A stretch of 22,833 nt of DNA from Phallusia fumigata (lineage: Eukaryota; Chordata; Ascidiacea; Phlebobranchia; Ascidiidae). Position 1 is the stretch's first letter, and every line of letters begins with the position of its first letter. Positions 11,901 through 20,170 of the stretch are shown in pieces. The stretch spans positions 1-22,833 of the forward strand of contig QXVZ01021831.1 of the NCBI GenBank assembly GCA_008931825.1, in the 5' to 3' direction. The translations under genes were made by a program, and so were the position numbers. Under the pieces are notes generated by a model. That model saw only the letters and a program-made list of their open reading frames with translations. It made no database searches and was not told the DNA's origin.

Positions 11901-14900
11901 AATCAACCGATTGTGTTTTCATGTACAATCAGGGAAAGGAGGTAAGCCATGATTTTGTGGACTTTTGTTGCACGTTGGTGGGTCTCCCAGCTTTAGACTT
12001 GACGTTGTGTGCTGTGCGGTGTTTTTTTGCATTTCCATCATATGTAGAACATATATGTTTAGCTTGAAGTGGCTTTTTGTGATATTAGGTGGGAAAGTTC
12101 GATTCAACAAATGAGGTACTTATAAATCAAACACGCTTTTGGGGGCTGCAAGGCGGTTAATATGACACACTCAGCCGGTACCATGCTAAGCTTTAGTCAA
12201 GTGCACTTGCTGTAGGAATGCTGGCAGTTATTAAATATATTTGATATCACAATACCTGAAGAAAATTTAAACTTAAACCAAGCACATGGACCTGATCTGT
12301 TTACAAAGTTAACTGCTGCTTAAAATCCACTTTTTGTCAACACCACAGTAAACCATAGTGGTGTGTGAGCATGATTGTAAAGGTTTGCGTACATTGTACT
12401 GATTGCTTGACTGACACGCTGTGGTGTAAAAAGCATGAAGACATTGTGAACGGCTAAAAATGGGGCTTAAAACGGAGTGAAAGATAAAAAATTAACGCCA
12501 AACTCGTACGTATGCCACACACATACACATATACCCACACTGAAGGCAAGGCTTTGATGACAAAAGTTTAAATGTGACAGGCCTTTGCGTGGTTCAGCGA
12601 CCTAATGAACGAACACTCGGAAATATTCTGGTCGCTTTTCGCTGTGGACATGGATGCTGTGTTGGAGAAACAAGCTCCGGATACTTGGAACAGTTTTCCA
12701 CTGTTTCAACTCCTCAACGACTATCTCAACAGCGACAGTAAGTTTTTGCAAATTACATGTTACTTCCTAAATCTAAAAATTATTTTTTTTAATGTATTGG
12801 CGATGTATTTAAAAACGCCAGTGATTCCTAGCCTTTTTGCTTGTTGGTCCCCTTTTGGAATAAATTTTGAGTTCTCGCACCTCCTTTTGTAATTTCCAGA
12901 AGTAATTAACAATACCAGCGTCTTTTGAGTCTATATTCATATAACTGACAACGAAACAACATAATTTAAAACGAAAATAATGTGTAAGGGATGGTCTATA
13001 CAACCGACCATAATAATTAAGCACCCTCGCACCCCTCCATGCATAGGCGTCGATTTTTTTAGCAATTTGGTTTCGTGTGGGGTGGCGAAATGATCAAATC
13101 CATGCGGTCTGACACGTGATCGAACTGCACAACGTGCACCTATTTGTTTATGACGTCATTAAACTCTCTGTTATCGCTAATATTAACGGTACATATAGCA
13201 CAAGAAGCGCGTAAAATTGGACTTTCTGCTGTGTTGCTAAATGAACGAAAAGATATTTACGTCGCTTGTCTCGCACGTGTTTGGTGTAAACCGGTCCTAA
13301 TGAATGCAGAAAATTTCTTGGGTGGCAGCGTAGAATTTTTGTAATGCCTGCCACCCTAGAAATTATCCAGCGGGGTGGCCGCCACCCCTGCCAACCCGGG
13401 AATCGACGCCTATGCCTCTATGAACAAATCAGGCTAATTTGTTTTGTTTGCATCGTAGGTAACTTAAAGGGTGGTAAGTTTCACTCTCATCTTCGTGACA
13501 CTTTTGCGCCGCTCGTCATTCGCTACGTGGATCTCATGGAGTCCTCCATCGCCCAATCAATACACCGCGGCTTCGGCAAAGAGGCTTGGGACGCTAGCAC
13601 GTGAGTTGAGCGTACGAGATTCCGTGACAACTCGTCAATAGCAGGAAAGACTGCTTGTAATTAAAACGCGCAAATTTACTGTCGCCACCCAAAGCTGGTT
13701 TTACAACTTTTTTATTTGGTTTAAAAAAAAGAATAACAGATTTTGTTTTGGGTTGAATTTAAACAGACTTGGACAACTAGAGTTGATTCAGCTTTTTTTC
13801 TAAATTTTTCTAGAAATAAAATAATCGAATTCACGAAAGCTTAAAACTGAATTCGATCATTCCGTTCATAGCGTTTTTCTTGCTTAAGGTCCGTTTATTA
13901 TTATGTCACTTGCCAAAAACGCCGTTGCACACAGTAGAATTTTCGTAAAATCGGTAATTAGATTAAAACTTTAGTTATACCACACCAGCTATTCACAATT
14001 TGTATTAGAAATAAAATTATCGGCATTTTATGCGAATTGTTTAAATTAGACAACAAGAATTATTCGGTTGTCCAAGTCTGAATATAAGGTTAAAAATATA
14101 TCAAGTAAGGGTAAGGATATGCCTAGCAACCTTTGCCTTGGCTGTCAAACCTAAACAGAAGGAAAAATTTGCAATAAAAGCAAAACATTGATAATCACCA
14201 TGCGTTTACATTTTTCTAGTACAAACCCCATCAACGTGGCGAACGACGTATTATGGAAGCTCGACGCACTTCAGTCGTTTGTGGTTGAACTTCACTGGCC
14301 CGATGACGTGTTTGCTTGTCATATTGAGCACAGGCTTAAGCTGATGGCTTCCGATATGATCCAAAGCGTTGTTACCAGGTATTGGTGGAAGCATGGTGAC
14401 ATAACAGTTTATTGATTTTCCGACAGATTGATGCAGGTTCCCGCTGCCTTCAAAAATAGTATAGGCCACCCGTGGCTGGCGAGGTGCTTACCAATGGCAC
14501 GCCATATGATTTACGAGGCATAATTTTAATTGTTTGATGTTTGTGACATTGTAATATTTTCGGAACAAAATGAAACAGTCCACAACCCACCTTTTTGTTG
14601 ACAGAACGATTCAGCGGTTCACAACAATCCTCAATGCTTGTCGTGTGTCTCCGGATTTCGTCGTCACACACCAACTGTGCGCACTTATTAACGTTGCCCT
14701 CGAATGCAGGTATGTACTGGTATTACTTACATATATATTCACGGTACCAGCACGCAATCAATCTGCAACTTTGTATGTGTGGGACCGATGCGTTTATGCT
14801 GGCAGAAACACAACTAAGATAACTGTGGGACCCAATGTAAAATAATGTACTGAATATATATGTAACCTTTTTCAAATTGAATAATATTGTATTTGGAATG

Positions 14901-17594
14901 GCAATTTGGTGAAAGGCACCCTTACAGATATTTGCTTATAACTATACTTGTTTCTGGGCACAGTAAGCGCCTTTTTAAAATCATTAGAACGCCATAAGAG
15001 TCGGCTTAGTTTCTCAAAACCCCGAATTCCAATTGGTTGCTTTATGCAGGAAACAATCGGAAAAGATTTGTGCGTCCGGTCACGACGCTTCCGGCACCCA
15101 CCACCTTTATCACGTTGAAGTGGAGAAAGTTCTGGACGACGCGTTTCAACAGATCGAGGGTCAGCTTGTCGAACGCGTAAGCTACACTCGTATGAATTGT
15201 ATGAGAGCACATCATTATGTCTGTAATTTTACCTTTAGTCCAGGGCCAGATTATGGGGAAATGGGCCAATAGAGCAAAAAACACGTGATACTGCCTTAAA
15301 AGGGGGATCCCCGAGAGGCAAATTTACAAAATTAATAAAATTCAAAAAAGTGGCGCTTTCTTTTGGCCTGACTGACAAGTTCACTTAAGTATGTCGAATT
15401 TTTAATCAATTATCGAATTGACTTATAAGAACGTCAGCTATTTTATCCAAACATTAGGCTAGGGGTGTCCAAAGTGTGGCCCGCTATAACATTTTTTGTG
15501 GCCCACAGCCGGGGTTTCAAGTTTTGTTGTACTTGCATGGCCCGCCAAAGTTTGGATTAAATTTTCAAGTTGAAGCGTCTTGCGACTTCATGCAAAAGCT
15601 TTCCGTGGAAGTTTATTTACCGACCAAAGAAGAGTACATCGTACTGAGTACTGACGCAACACAAATCCCATAAGGCTGATCAGATCTTTGTGCAGCCGTG
15701 TATTTGCGTGCTAATTTTATGGTTAAAATCTTTGGACAAAAACGCTGGCCCGTTTGGAAATCTAAGTCAATAACATCAGTCTGTGTTTCTTTGATGTAAA
15801 TGCCCAAAAAGGTGAATGCCCAATCAAATAACTTTTACATATCATCTACAGTTTAACAAAGTGCTGCAAGCGGTCCTGAACAAGCTCTCTCGGTATGACG
15901 AAGGATCATTCACAGTCTCTCTCTTCGGTTTGACGGTAAACTAACAGACGTTGTGACGAATCCCTATTGACATTGTGCACGACCGCAAGGTCAGACAGGC
16001 CCTCGTTTTCGACGCCAACTGTCGTCGCATTTCAATTATGTAAATTAAAGATTTCTTTCTCATTGATTTCTGTCGCATCGATTTTGCCGTTTTAAATAGG
16101 ATATTCGCAAACGTCGTGGTTTCAGGCGTACTGGCGTTTTTGTGTCGTCATCTTGATGTAAATTGGCAGGGATTTGAGTGTGATTGTTTTGTAGAAACCG
16201 GGCATGGAGTTGGCCGCCAATTATACCAGCTTCACTCGCTGCAACCAGGACGTTCTCAGGGACAAGATCAACGATGAAATGTTTGTGGAACAAGTCTTTA
16301 CCGTAAGTTGCCTGTTCCCACCCCAACTGTGTGGATATCTAACTTTCTGTCCAACACATTAGACCATTGATTTCCATACGCTAGTGCCGTTTTCAAGGGT
16401 GAGGGGTGTCGCGACCAATTCATAGATTTGTTTTTTTATTAAGTTAAGCATTGCCAGGTATGACGGTGACCAACGCTTGCAATATATACCGACTGTCTCA
16501 TAAATTTTTTCATAATAGTGCAAAGAGCTTTTACGAATACCCTCGTTTAAGAGCAGTGGTGCTGAAAGTGGGGTCCACGACTCTATAGTACCCTAAGTGG
16601 TCCGCAAAGCTAATTTATAGTGACTGAAAACATATTTGGTCTCAGCCGATGCCATATCTCCTCTTTCCGAAAAGTAGTTAATTTTCTCATGTTTAAATAA
16701 CAAACCATCCGCGTATCCCTAAGAGCAGATATCGTACCCCGGATTAAGAAACCATGCTCCAGACTTTAATTAAACACGGCAATAATCAGCACTGCACTCC
16801 CAGGATACCTGCATTTTATATTACATCGAACATCGGGTATTCCATATCGCAGCTCCAACCAAAAATTGTTTCCTTTTACGCAGAGCTGGTACAACTCCAG
16901 CACGAAGCTGATCGCTGATTGGTTGATTGAAAGATCCGAACTTCAGCTTCATCTTCACCAGCTCAAAACTCTCATTAAAATCTTCAAGAAACTCTACCAA
17001 GATTTCGAGTTGCAGGGAGTGACCGATATTCGTACCAAAGACTTTGAAAGCGTTCACAAACGTCTAACGGTAAGCCGTGTCGTTCTATTTATGCATGTGT
17101 TTTTTTCTCTATCTGTTACTACAAGGGTAACCTACATAATGTACAACTTAACGATTTTTTGTATAGTAACCTACTTTGATGTACATTTTAAAAATTTGAG
17201 GGGGCCATGGTCCCTTTTGCCCCTCCATCGGCTACCCCCACGTCATGATTTTGTTTTTATCATGGGTAGGCGAAACAACACCTGATGCGTAATGTTCATA
17301 TAATGAGTCCGCCGTCGATACCTGGCTTTATTTTCTGTTGCATAATTTGTCAACTTGATTTTGAAATATGGTGACGTTTATTCGAATCAACCCACTAACT
17401 TAAGGTCCTTGTTCAAGAGAAACACAAGCGACCGAGTTAGACTTATTGTGTGGCCCCCTTCTAACTATAATCCACCACTAAATTTGATCTAATTTGCTTA
17501 CCAGGTTGAGGAGGCGACAGCATCAGTCACTATTGGTCCACTCGGCAACAACATCACAATGAAAGAGTCCGATGACGAGATGGACAGCGACTAA
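2355..17594 (+). CDS. CADPS: Calcium-dependent secretion activator (CAPS/CADPS), 26-exon gene model
   Basis: CAPS primes dense-core vesicles for Ca2+-triggered exocytosis at the plasma membrane, binding PI(4,5)P2 and SNAREs. Exons: 2355-2495, 2791-2985, 3757-3924, 4759-4938, 5592-5713, 5778-5889, 6371-6454, 6722-6844, 7156-7328, 7791-7933, 8279-8415, 8695-8788, 8978-9071, 9812-9977, 10528-10651, 10902-10949, 11495-11595, 12581-12737, 13459-13600, 14220-14378, 14605-14709, 15050-15176, 15852-15935, 16195-16302, 16884-17069, 17505-17594. Every junction is GT-AG and the frame stays open for 1120 residues, against about 1350 in vertebrates. Near-identity to remembered vertebrate CAPS runs through most exons, for example [32 protein letters not shown] and [18 protein letters not shown]. 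The start is [12 protein letters not shown], like vertebrate MLDPSSSEEESD. About 150 N-terminal residues are absent between exons 2 and 3. Identity is very sure; single splice choices slightly less so. Confidence 0.97.
2986..3756 (+). other. CADPS intron 2, lacking the expected N-terminal exons; one N at 3693
   Basis: In vertebrate CAPS about 150 residues separate the block of exon 2 from the block of exon 3. This 771-base interval was read in all three forward frames. It is AT-rich, with frequent stops, and no stretch resembles the missing segment. The only ambiguous base of the window is at 3693. Flanking exons are both phase 0, so direct joining keeps the frame. Either the exons were lost in assembly or the lineage has a shortened N-terminus. 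Confidence 0.8.
3757..4938 (+). CDS. CADPS: CADPS exons 3-4: pre-C2 region
   Basis: Exon 3 (3757-3924) encodes residues 113-168, beginning [19 protein letters not shown], very close to vertebrate [19 protein letters not shown]. Exon 4 (4759-4938) encodes residues 169-228, beginning [16 protein letters not shown] and ending in the first C2 strand, DVTLQFTLE. The Arg/Ser-rich stretch at the end of exon 3 is less conserved. Intron 3 (3925-4758) is AT-rich with no coding signal. Intron 4 (4939-5591) holds a probable hAT-type terminus near 5112-5128 and an unrecognised minus-strand open stretch. Confidence 0.95.
5112..5128. mobile_element. hAT-type terminus fragment in CADPS intron 4
   Basis: The sequence CAGTTTGAGAACCACTG is the reverse complement of the common hAT terminal pattern CAGTGGTTCTCAAACTG, so an element would extend leftward from 5128. 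No matching left terminus was found in the intron, so this is a partial or solo end. Family call rests on the terminus only. Confidence 0.4.
5592..6454 (+). CDS. CADPS: CADPS exons 5-7: C2 domain
   Basis: Exons 5592-5713, 5778-5889 and 6371-6454 cover residues 229-334. With the end of exon 4 they form the C2 domain (about 218-330). Diagnostic stretches are [45 protein letters not shown] and [11 protein letters not shown]. In CAPS the C2 domain supports dimerisation and membrane action; this is family knowledge, not visible here. The intron between the first two exons is 64 bases, the shortest in the gene. The donor at 5714 (GTAAG) is preferred because it leaves a Val codon completed by the C of the next exon. 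Confidence 0.96.
6722..7933 (+). CDS. CADPS: CADPS exons 8-10: pleckstrin homology domain
   Basis: Exons 6722-6844, 7156-7328 and 7791-7933 encode residues 335-480. The PH domain runs from about 350 to 455. Its first strands read [19 protein letters not shown], with a basic cluster typical of phosphoinositide-binding PH domains, and its C-terminal helix carries the invariant Trp in [16 protein letters not shown] domains bind PI(4,5)P2 at the plasma membrane. The linker [14 protein letters not shown] follows, nearly identical to vertebrates. Introns 8 (6845-7155), 9 (7329-7790) and 10 (7934-8278) are AT-rich; intron 10 contains a short GTTT repeat. Confidence 0.97.
8033..8050 (+). repeat. Short GTTT simple repeat in CADPS intron 10
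   Basis: About four GTTT units followed by a T run. It is a short microsatellite with no sign of function. Confidence 0.7.
8279..9977 (+). CDS. CADPS: CADPS exons 11-14: region between PH and MUN
   Basis: Exons 8279-8415, 8695-8788, 8978-9071 and 9812-9977 encode residues 482-644, with split codons 481 (Tyr), 558 (Asp) and 589 (Arg) confirming the junctions. This is the most conserved part of the protein: [69 protein letters not shown] and [12 protein letters not shown]. It carries several Cys and His residues shared with vertebrates. Introns 11 (8416-8694) and 12 are short. Intron 13 (9072-9811) shows no features beyond homopolymer runs. Confidence 0.97.
10010..10319 (+). repeat. Degenerate minisatellite, period about 30 bp, in CADPS intron 14
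   Basis: About nine imperfect copies of a unit resembling TAAATTACCTGTACTATTTT followed by AATTGTAG run head to tail. Copies vary between roughly 28 and 48 bases by insertion and deletion, counted by eye. The array occupies over half of the 550-base intron and ends about 210 bases before the exon 15 acceptor. Many units end in TGTAG or TGCAG after a T-rich stretch and so imitate 3' splice sites. Confidence 0.8.
10528..15935 (+). CDS. CADPS: CADPS exons 15-23: MUN/MHD1 region
   Basis: Exons 10528-10651, 10902-10949, 11495-11595, 12581-12737, 13459-13600, 14220-14378, 14605-14709, 15050-15176 and 15852-15935 encode residues 645-993. This is the helical MUN region shared with Munc13 and UNC-13, which acts on syntaxin and SNARE assembly. 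Signatures include [89 protein letters not shown] and LSRYDEGSF. Exons 21-22 (residues 889-965) diverge most from vertebrates. Intron 17 holds two tiny in-frame exon candidates. Introns 18, 22 and 24 hold hAT-type repeats; intron 14 holds a minisatellite. Introns 16 (10950-11494) and 19 (13601-14219) show nothing recognisable. Confidence 0.95.
10902..10949 (+). CDS. CADPS: CADPS exon 16, probable 48-nt cassette exon
   Basis: The stretch follows a CAAG acceptor and ends at an A|GTATG donor. It is exactly 48 nt and open, and reads as a Lys/Asn-rich insert with [15 protein letters not shown] at its core. Exon 15 ends with one leftover base (G). Exon 17 starts with two (AA) and can complete either G (Glu, exon skipped) or A (Lys, exon included). 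Both forms stay in frame. Vertebrate CAPS is also length-variable at this position. The weak pyrimidine tract fits regulated use. Inclusion is inferred from sequence only. Confidence 0.62.
11933..11941 (+). CDS. CADPS: CADPS candidate 9-nt microexon (Gly-Lys-Glu)
   Basis: Within intron 17 a pyrimidine-rich stretch ends in CAATCAG, followed by GGAAAGGAG and a strong donor GTAAGC. The exon would be phase 0 on both sides, matching its neighbours, and adds Gly-Lys-Glu between NEEHHYE and AFAWFSDL. From memory, vertebrate CAPS family members carry a similar Gly-Lys/Arg-Glu insert just before AFAWW; this was not verified. A 9-nt exon can occur by chance, so confidence is moderate. Confidence 0.5.
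12089..12115 (+). CDS. CADPS: CADPS candidate 27-nt in-frame exon
   Basis: In intron 17, a T-rich tract (GGCTTTTTGTGATATTAG) precedes 27 open bases that translate as VGKFDSTNE, then a donor GTACTT. Both edges are phase 0, so it can be added to the transcript alone or together with the 9-nt candidate upstream. The insert position, before AFAWFSDL, is a length-variable site in the family. The donor is weaker than the others in this gene. Evidence is splice signals and frame only. Confidence 0.3.
12819..12895 (+). mobile_element. hAT-like terminus fragment in CADPS intron 18
   Basis: CAGTGATTCCTAGCCTTTTT followed by a pyrimidine-rich GGTCCCC stretch matches the general pattern of hAT termini (CAGTGGTTCYCAACCTTTTT). 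No inverted partner was found before the MITE that follows at 13042. It is read as a one-ended, decayed fragment. Confidence 0.4.
13042..13414. mobile_element. hAT-type MITE in CADPS intron 18, 373 bp with 13-bp TIRs and 8-bp TSD
   Basis: CATAGGCGTCGAT at 13042-13054 is an exact inverted repeat of ATCGACGCCTATG at 13402-13414. The flanks CCTCCATG (13034-13041) and CCTCTATG (13415-13422) form an 8-bp duplication with one mismatch, the size typical of hAT elements. No coding sequence lies inside, so this is a non-autonomous MITE. The right part contains two further hairpins, GGGTGGCAG (13320) with CTGCCACCC (13348), and GGGGTGG with CCACCCC around 13372-13388. A perfect CRE palindrome TGACGTCA lies at 13151. 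Exact TIRs and the near-exact duplication suggest a fairly young insertion. Confidence 0.85.
15459..15560 (+). mobile_element. hAT-like repeat fragment in CADPS intron 22
   Basis: CTAGGGGTGTCCAAAGTGTG followed by GCCCGC, then a second GTGGCCCAC and a third TGGCCCGCC, is the pattern seen at the ends of many hAT-derived repeats. No opposite terminus was found in the intron. Family call is by resemblance. Confidence 0.45.
16195..17594 (+). CDS. CADPS: CADPS exons 24-26: C-terminal region and acidic tail
   Basis: Exons 16195-16302, 16884-17069 and 17505-17594 encode residues 994-1120, all in phase 0. Family matches are [58 protein letters not shown] and VEEATASV, and the protein ends in an acidic Ser/Asp/Glu tail ([13 protein letters not shown] at 17592). 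CAPS C-termini are implicated in dense-core vesicle association; this is family knowledge. Compared with vertebrates, about 11 residues before KPGM are missing. Intron 24 (16303-16883) contains hAT-like fragments; intron 25 (17070-17504) has a GC-rich repeat-like patch near 17195-17245. Confidence 0.95.
16554..16620 (+). mobile_element. hAT-like repeat fragment in CADPS intron 24
   Basis: CAGTGGTGCTGAAAGTGGGG followed by TCCACGACTC and later GTGGTCCGC resembles hAT termini. A related GGGTGAGGGGTGTCGCGACC stretch lies at about 16396-16416 in the same intron and may belong to the same decayed element. Confidence 0.4.
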
Positions 17595-17612
17595 CGTCAT
17601 CATGCATGACGT
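17594..17612 (+). other. Perfect 7-bp hairpin at the CADPS stop codon
   Basis: ACGTCAT (17594-17600) and ATGACGT (17606-17612) are perfect inverted repeats separated by CATGC. The first base of the stem is the last base of the TAA stop. The right arm also forms a full CRE palindrome TGACGTCA (17607-17614). Confidence 0.6.
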
Positions 17613-17883
17613 CACGCAATGCGTTCGCGGTAAAGTTTTCTAAGCAGGGCAAGCGCGATTTCTGGCAAGACGCCCCAGACGATAGTTTTCTGTGATACGA
17701 GTTCCTCAAGAACCACCACAAGAGAAAAAGTGATTTGGTTGCATTCGTTGACCTGTCTAACTTTTTTTCACTTTTGAAGCAACCAACATATGTCCATGTT
17801 AGCGTTTTTCTCGAAGCTGTTACTCCGTAATGTCAACATAAGTTTTGTGTTACATGTCACGCAAAACGACAGGCCGTTTAATG

Positions 17884-17925
17884 CAGTGTTTCTCAATTTT
17901 TTTGCGTATGGCGCCCTCTGCGTAC
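17884..17925 (+). mobile_element. hAT-like terminus fragment in the CADPS 3'UTR
   Basis: CAGTGTTTCTCAATTTTTTT followed by GCGTATGGCGCCC resembles the common hAT end CAGTGTTTCTCAA plus a T run. A GGGCGCCCAC at about 18101-18110 could be an internal or distal part. No clear opposite terminus was found. Confidence 0.45.
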
Positions 17926-19320
17926 TGAATAGCAAAAGCCCCATCAACAGTAAAAGCGCATTATGCCGTTACCGACCCATAACGTGCAAGCAGAAACTAA
18001 GAAATGGAAAGGAAAAACAACGACTGAATATGGTGTTACAATAGCCCAACTTTCAAGCTATTCCCATTTTGTAGCCAGTACTCTTTATTTTTACCCCCAA
18101 TAGGGCGCCCACTATCTGAATTTCGCGAAAGCCAACTCTTTAATTGCTACTGGTTTGTGTATTTATTCCGTCTCTGCGACTCTTTGTCATAGACCTATTT
18201 ATACCAGCATATTCCGCCAACAGGGGACAGTCCCAGCAGGTGCACTCCCTTTGTTTCGTATCACCTGAATCGTGATGGCCATACGCTGCCGCAAAAACGT
18301 CCTTCGCTGTTGTCGCTGCCATACTCAACATCGGAAAACTGTGTCCCAGTAGCCACTGTAAACTCTTGGCATTTTTTACCCATGTCCACCAACATCATTG
18401 TGTGGTGTTGTTTTTCCAGATACGTATACATGTGTGTATCGGCCATATCACTAAGCAACGGTTCCATTTCGCATGCTTGTTGTCCCGTGTTCGTATTGTA
18501 AAATAACGATTTGCGTCTTGGTGCACTTTAACTTGTAACGCTGCTCGTTTGTAAAATCTTGTAAACCACTTAAAAAAACAGTTTTAACGCGTCACAAACT
18601 CCGCATATCTGTAATGTATCGACTTGAAGCCGTTGCAGGTCCTCTTTATTTGATTTAAAGTTTTAGGCGTATCACACTGCCCGACATTTTTAATATACTT
18701 TTTGCACAGTATTTCGTCTTAAAATTCTCGCTGGAAAGGCATTTCTTTTTCATGTCAGCAATGCTTTTTACTGTTCTAAACACCCGTGTGGAGATGCAAT
18801 TCAACTGTAGGTAGTATGCCAGCCATCTATGCTGCAGACAGGTGTAATCCAAACCAAAAATCTGTATTATTTTGTGTTGGGTTGGGTCACCTGTACTTAG
18901 CCCTTGTTTGGTGCCCCCGCTTAAAAGCTGTATAGTCATAAAACTATCGTTTTTACCTTATACGCCATTACCATGTCAACTATGTGTAACGGTACTTGAC
19001 CTAAAACACAGTAAAGGTGTTGTTTTTTGGAAAGTCGTCCAAATATGTCACCTAATTTGGGTGTTGTATTTTATGTGAAAATCTTTGCAAAACTTCAAAT
19101 CAAATCGTGATCAGTGAACTTTAACCGATGCTCAGCTATTGCTGTAATTCAACTTTTATAATTTTGTGACCTGGTGTTCATTTTGGCTACGGTATTACTT
19201 TTACTGTGCAATTACCATAACCATTAGTTTCCGTATTATCATCGTAATCGTCGTCTTCATTGTTACATTTACTTCATGTTGCACATTCTAGTATTTTTCT
19301 AGCTCTGTAGTCTACTGCTA

Positions 19321-19326
19321 AATAAA
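19321..19326 (+). terminator. Candidate CADPS polyadenylation signal
   Basis: AATAAA is followed within 40 bases by the T/GT-rich stretch TTATGTGTTTCTTGATTGGG. It is the first canonical hexamer seen after the CADPS stop. Confidence 0.5.
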
Positions 19327-20021
19327 GTAATCTATATCCGACCTTATGTGTTTCTTGATTGGGTTTTCCATGCTCAAAAGGTAGATGTTTCATATTATTG
19401 TGAATCACTTATTTTATGAAGATAGCAACACACAGACAAGTTCTACGTCACTTGAAGTCACTGCTCTGCTAAAATCCGACATGTAACTCATACCCAGTAG
19501 TTTGGTACGTCAAACATGTTTGGTTTGTTTTTGAGTAAAAAATTCCCCTCAAATAAGAGAAAAAGATGGTATGCTACATGGTCGAACGCTCAATATTGTT
19601 GCAATATATTTTTGTTTATTTCGGTTTTAAGAGGTGACCAACATGAGGTAGTGGGAGCAGTAGTTCAAAAGTACATATTTATTCCATCGAAATCCCAAAC
19701 AGGAATTCAGTAGCTTAAAGAATAGAGAGAGGGACCCAACTCCCTGACTATTGTATAAGTAACCTTCTCAGATAAATACTTTGGTTGTTACAACAAAGTT
19801 TAACACTCAGTCGACAGATGTAAGTTGTAGGTGTTTGTAGCTTGGAAGGTATTGATATTTAACCTTGAGTAAATACAAAAACCAACTCTGCAAACTAACA
19901 CAGCTAGAATCCGTTAGCATTAACTTCCGCCTTCACGGATGTGAGTTTCTTTCTTCACATATGGATTTCGCGTGCAGTCATTAAAATTAAAATGCCACAA
20001 TTTTTTGTTCACATTGGCAAT

Positions 20022-20062
20022 GTACCAGCAGAGACTACTAAACATTTAGTCGTCTCTGGTAC
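20022..20062. repeat. Imperfect hairpin upstream of AGTRAP
   Basis: The left arm GTACCAGCAGAGACTACTAAA and the right arm (reverse complement GTACCAGAGACGACTAAA) pair as 7 bp, a 3-base bulge, 4 bp, one mismatch and 6 bp, around a very short loop. It lies about 220 bases before the AGTRAP ATG. It is too short for a typical pre-miRNA. Confidence 0.6.
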
Positions 20063-20170
20063 CAGTACATCGATTTTGCCCATCCAAAAGTTTAATTTTT
20101 AGTCGTAGTCAATCAACCGACTCGATCACACAGTCGGGCGCATTAAAGCGTGACTAGTTGCTTTGCATCC

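Larger units (their letters stand above)
17595..19345 (+). other. Probable CADPS 3'UTR
   Basis: The DNA after the stop codon shows no further exon. The first AATAAA seen on the plus strand is at 19321, followed by a GT/T-rich stretch, which suggests a 3'UTR of about 1.7 kb. It contains a hAT-like fragment at 17884. A GC-richer stretch at 18140-18470 is open on the minus strand, but that translation is not recognisable and was not called. Confidence 0.5.

Noticed and set aside
13144-13354. Open frames on both strands inside intron 18.
   Set aside because: They lie within the MITE, which shows no transposase similarity.
14570-14845. Long open reading across CADPS exon 21 into its intron.
   Set aside because: The part after 14709 is intron read-through; the GTATGT donor and the phase of exon 22 support splicing.
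14872-15210. 112-codon open frame on the minus strand.
   Set aside because: It is antisense to CADPS exon 22 and the preceding intron; the plus strand is clearly coding.
16060-16326. Minus-strand open frame of 88 codons.
   Set aside because: Antisense shadow of CADPS exon 24.
18140-18501. GC-richer stretch with overlapping open frames on both strands after CADPS.
   Set aside because: Translations match nothing recognised and no splice structure fits; best read as 3'UTR.
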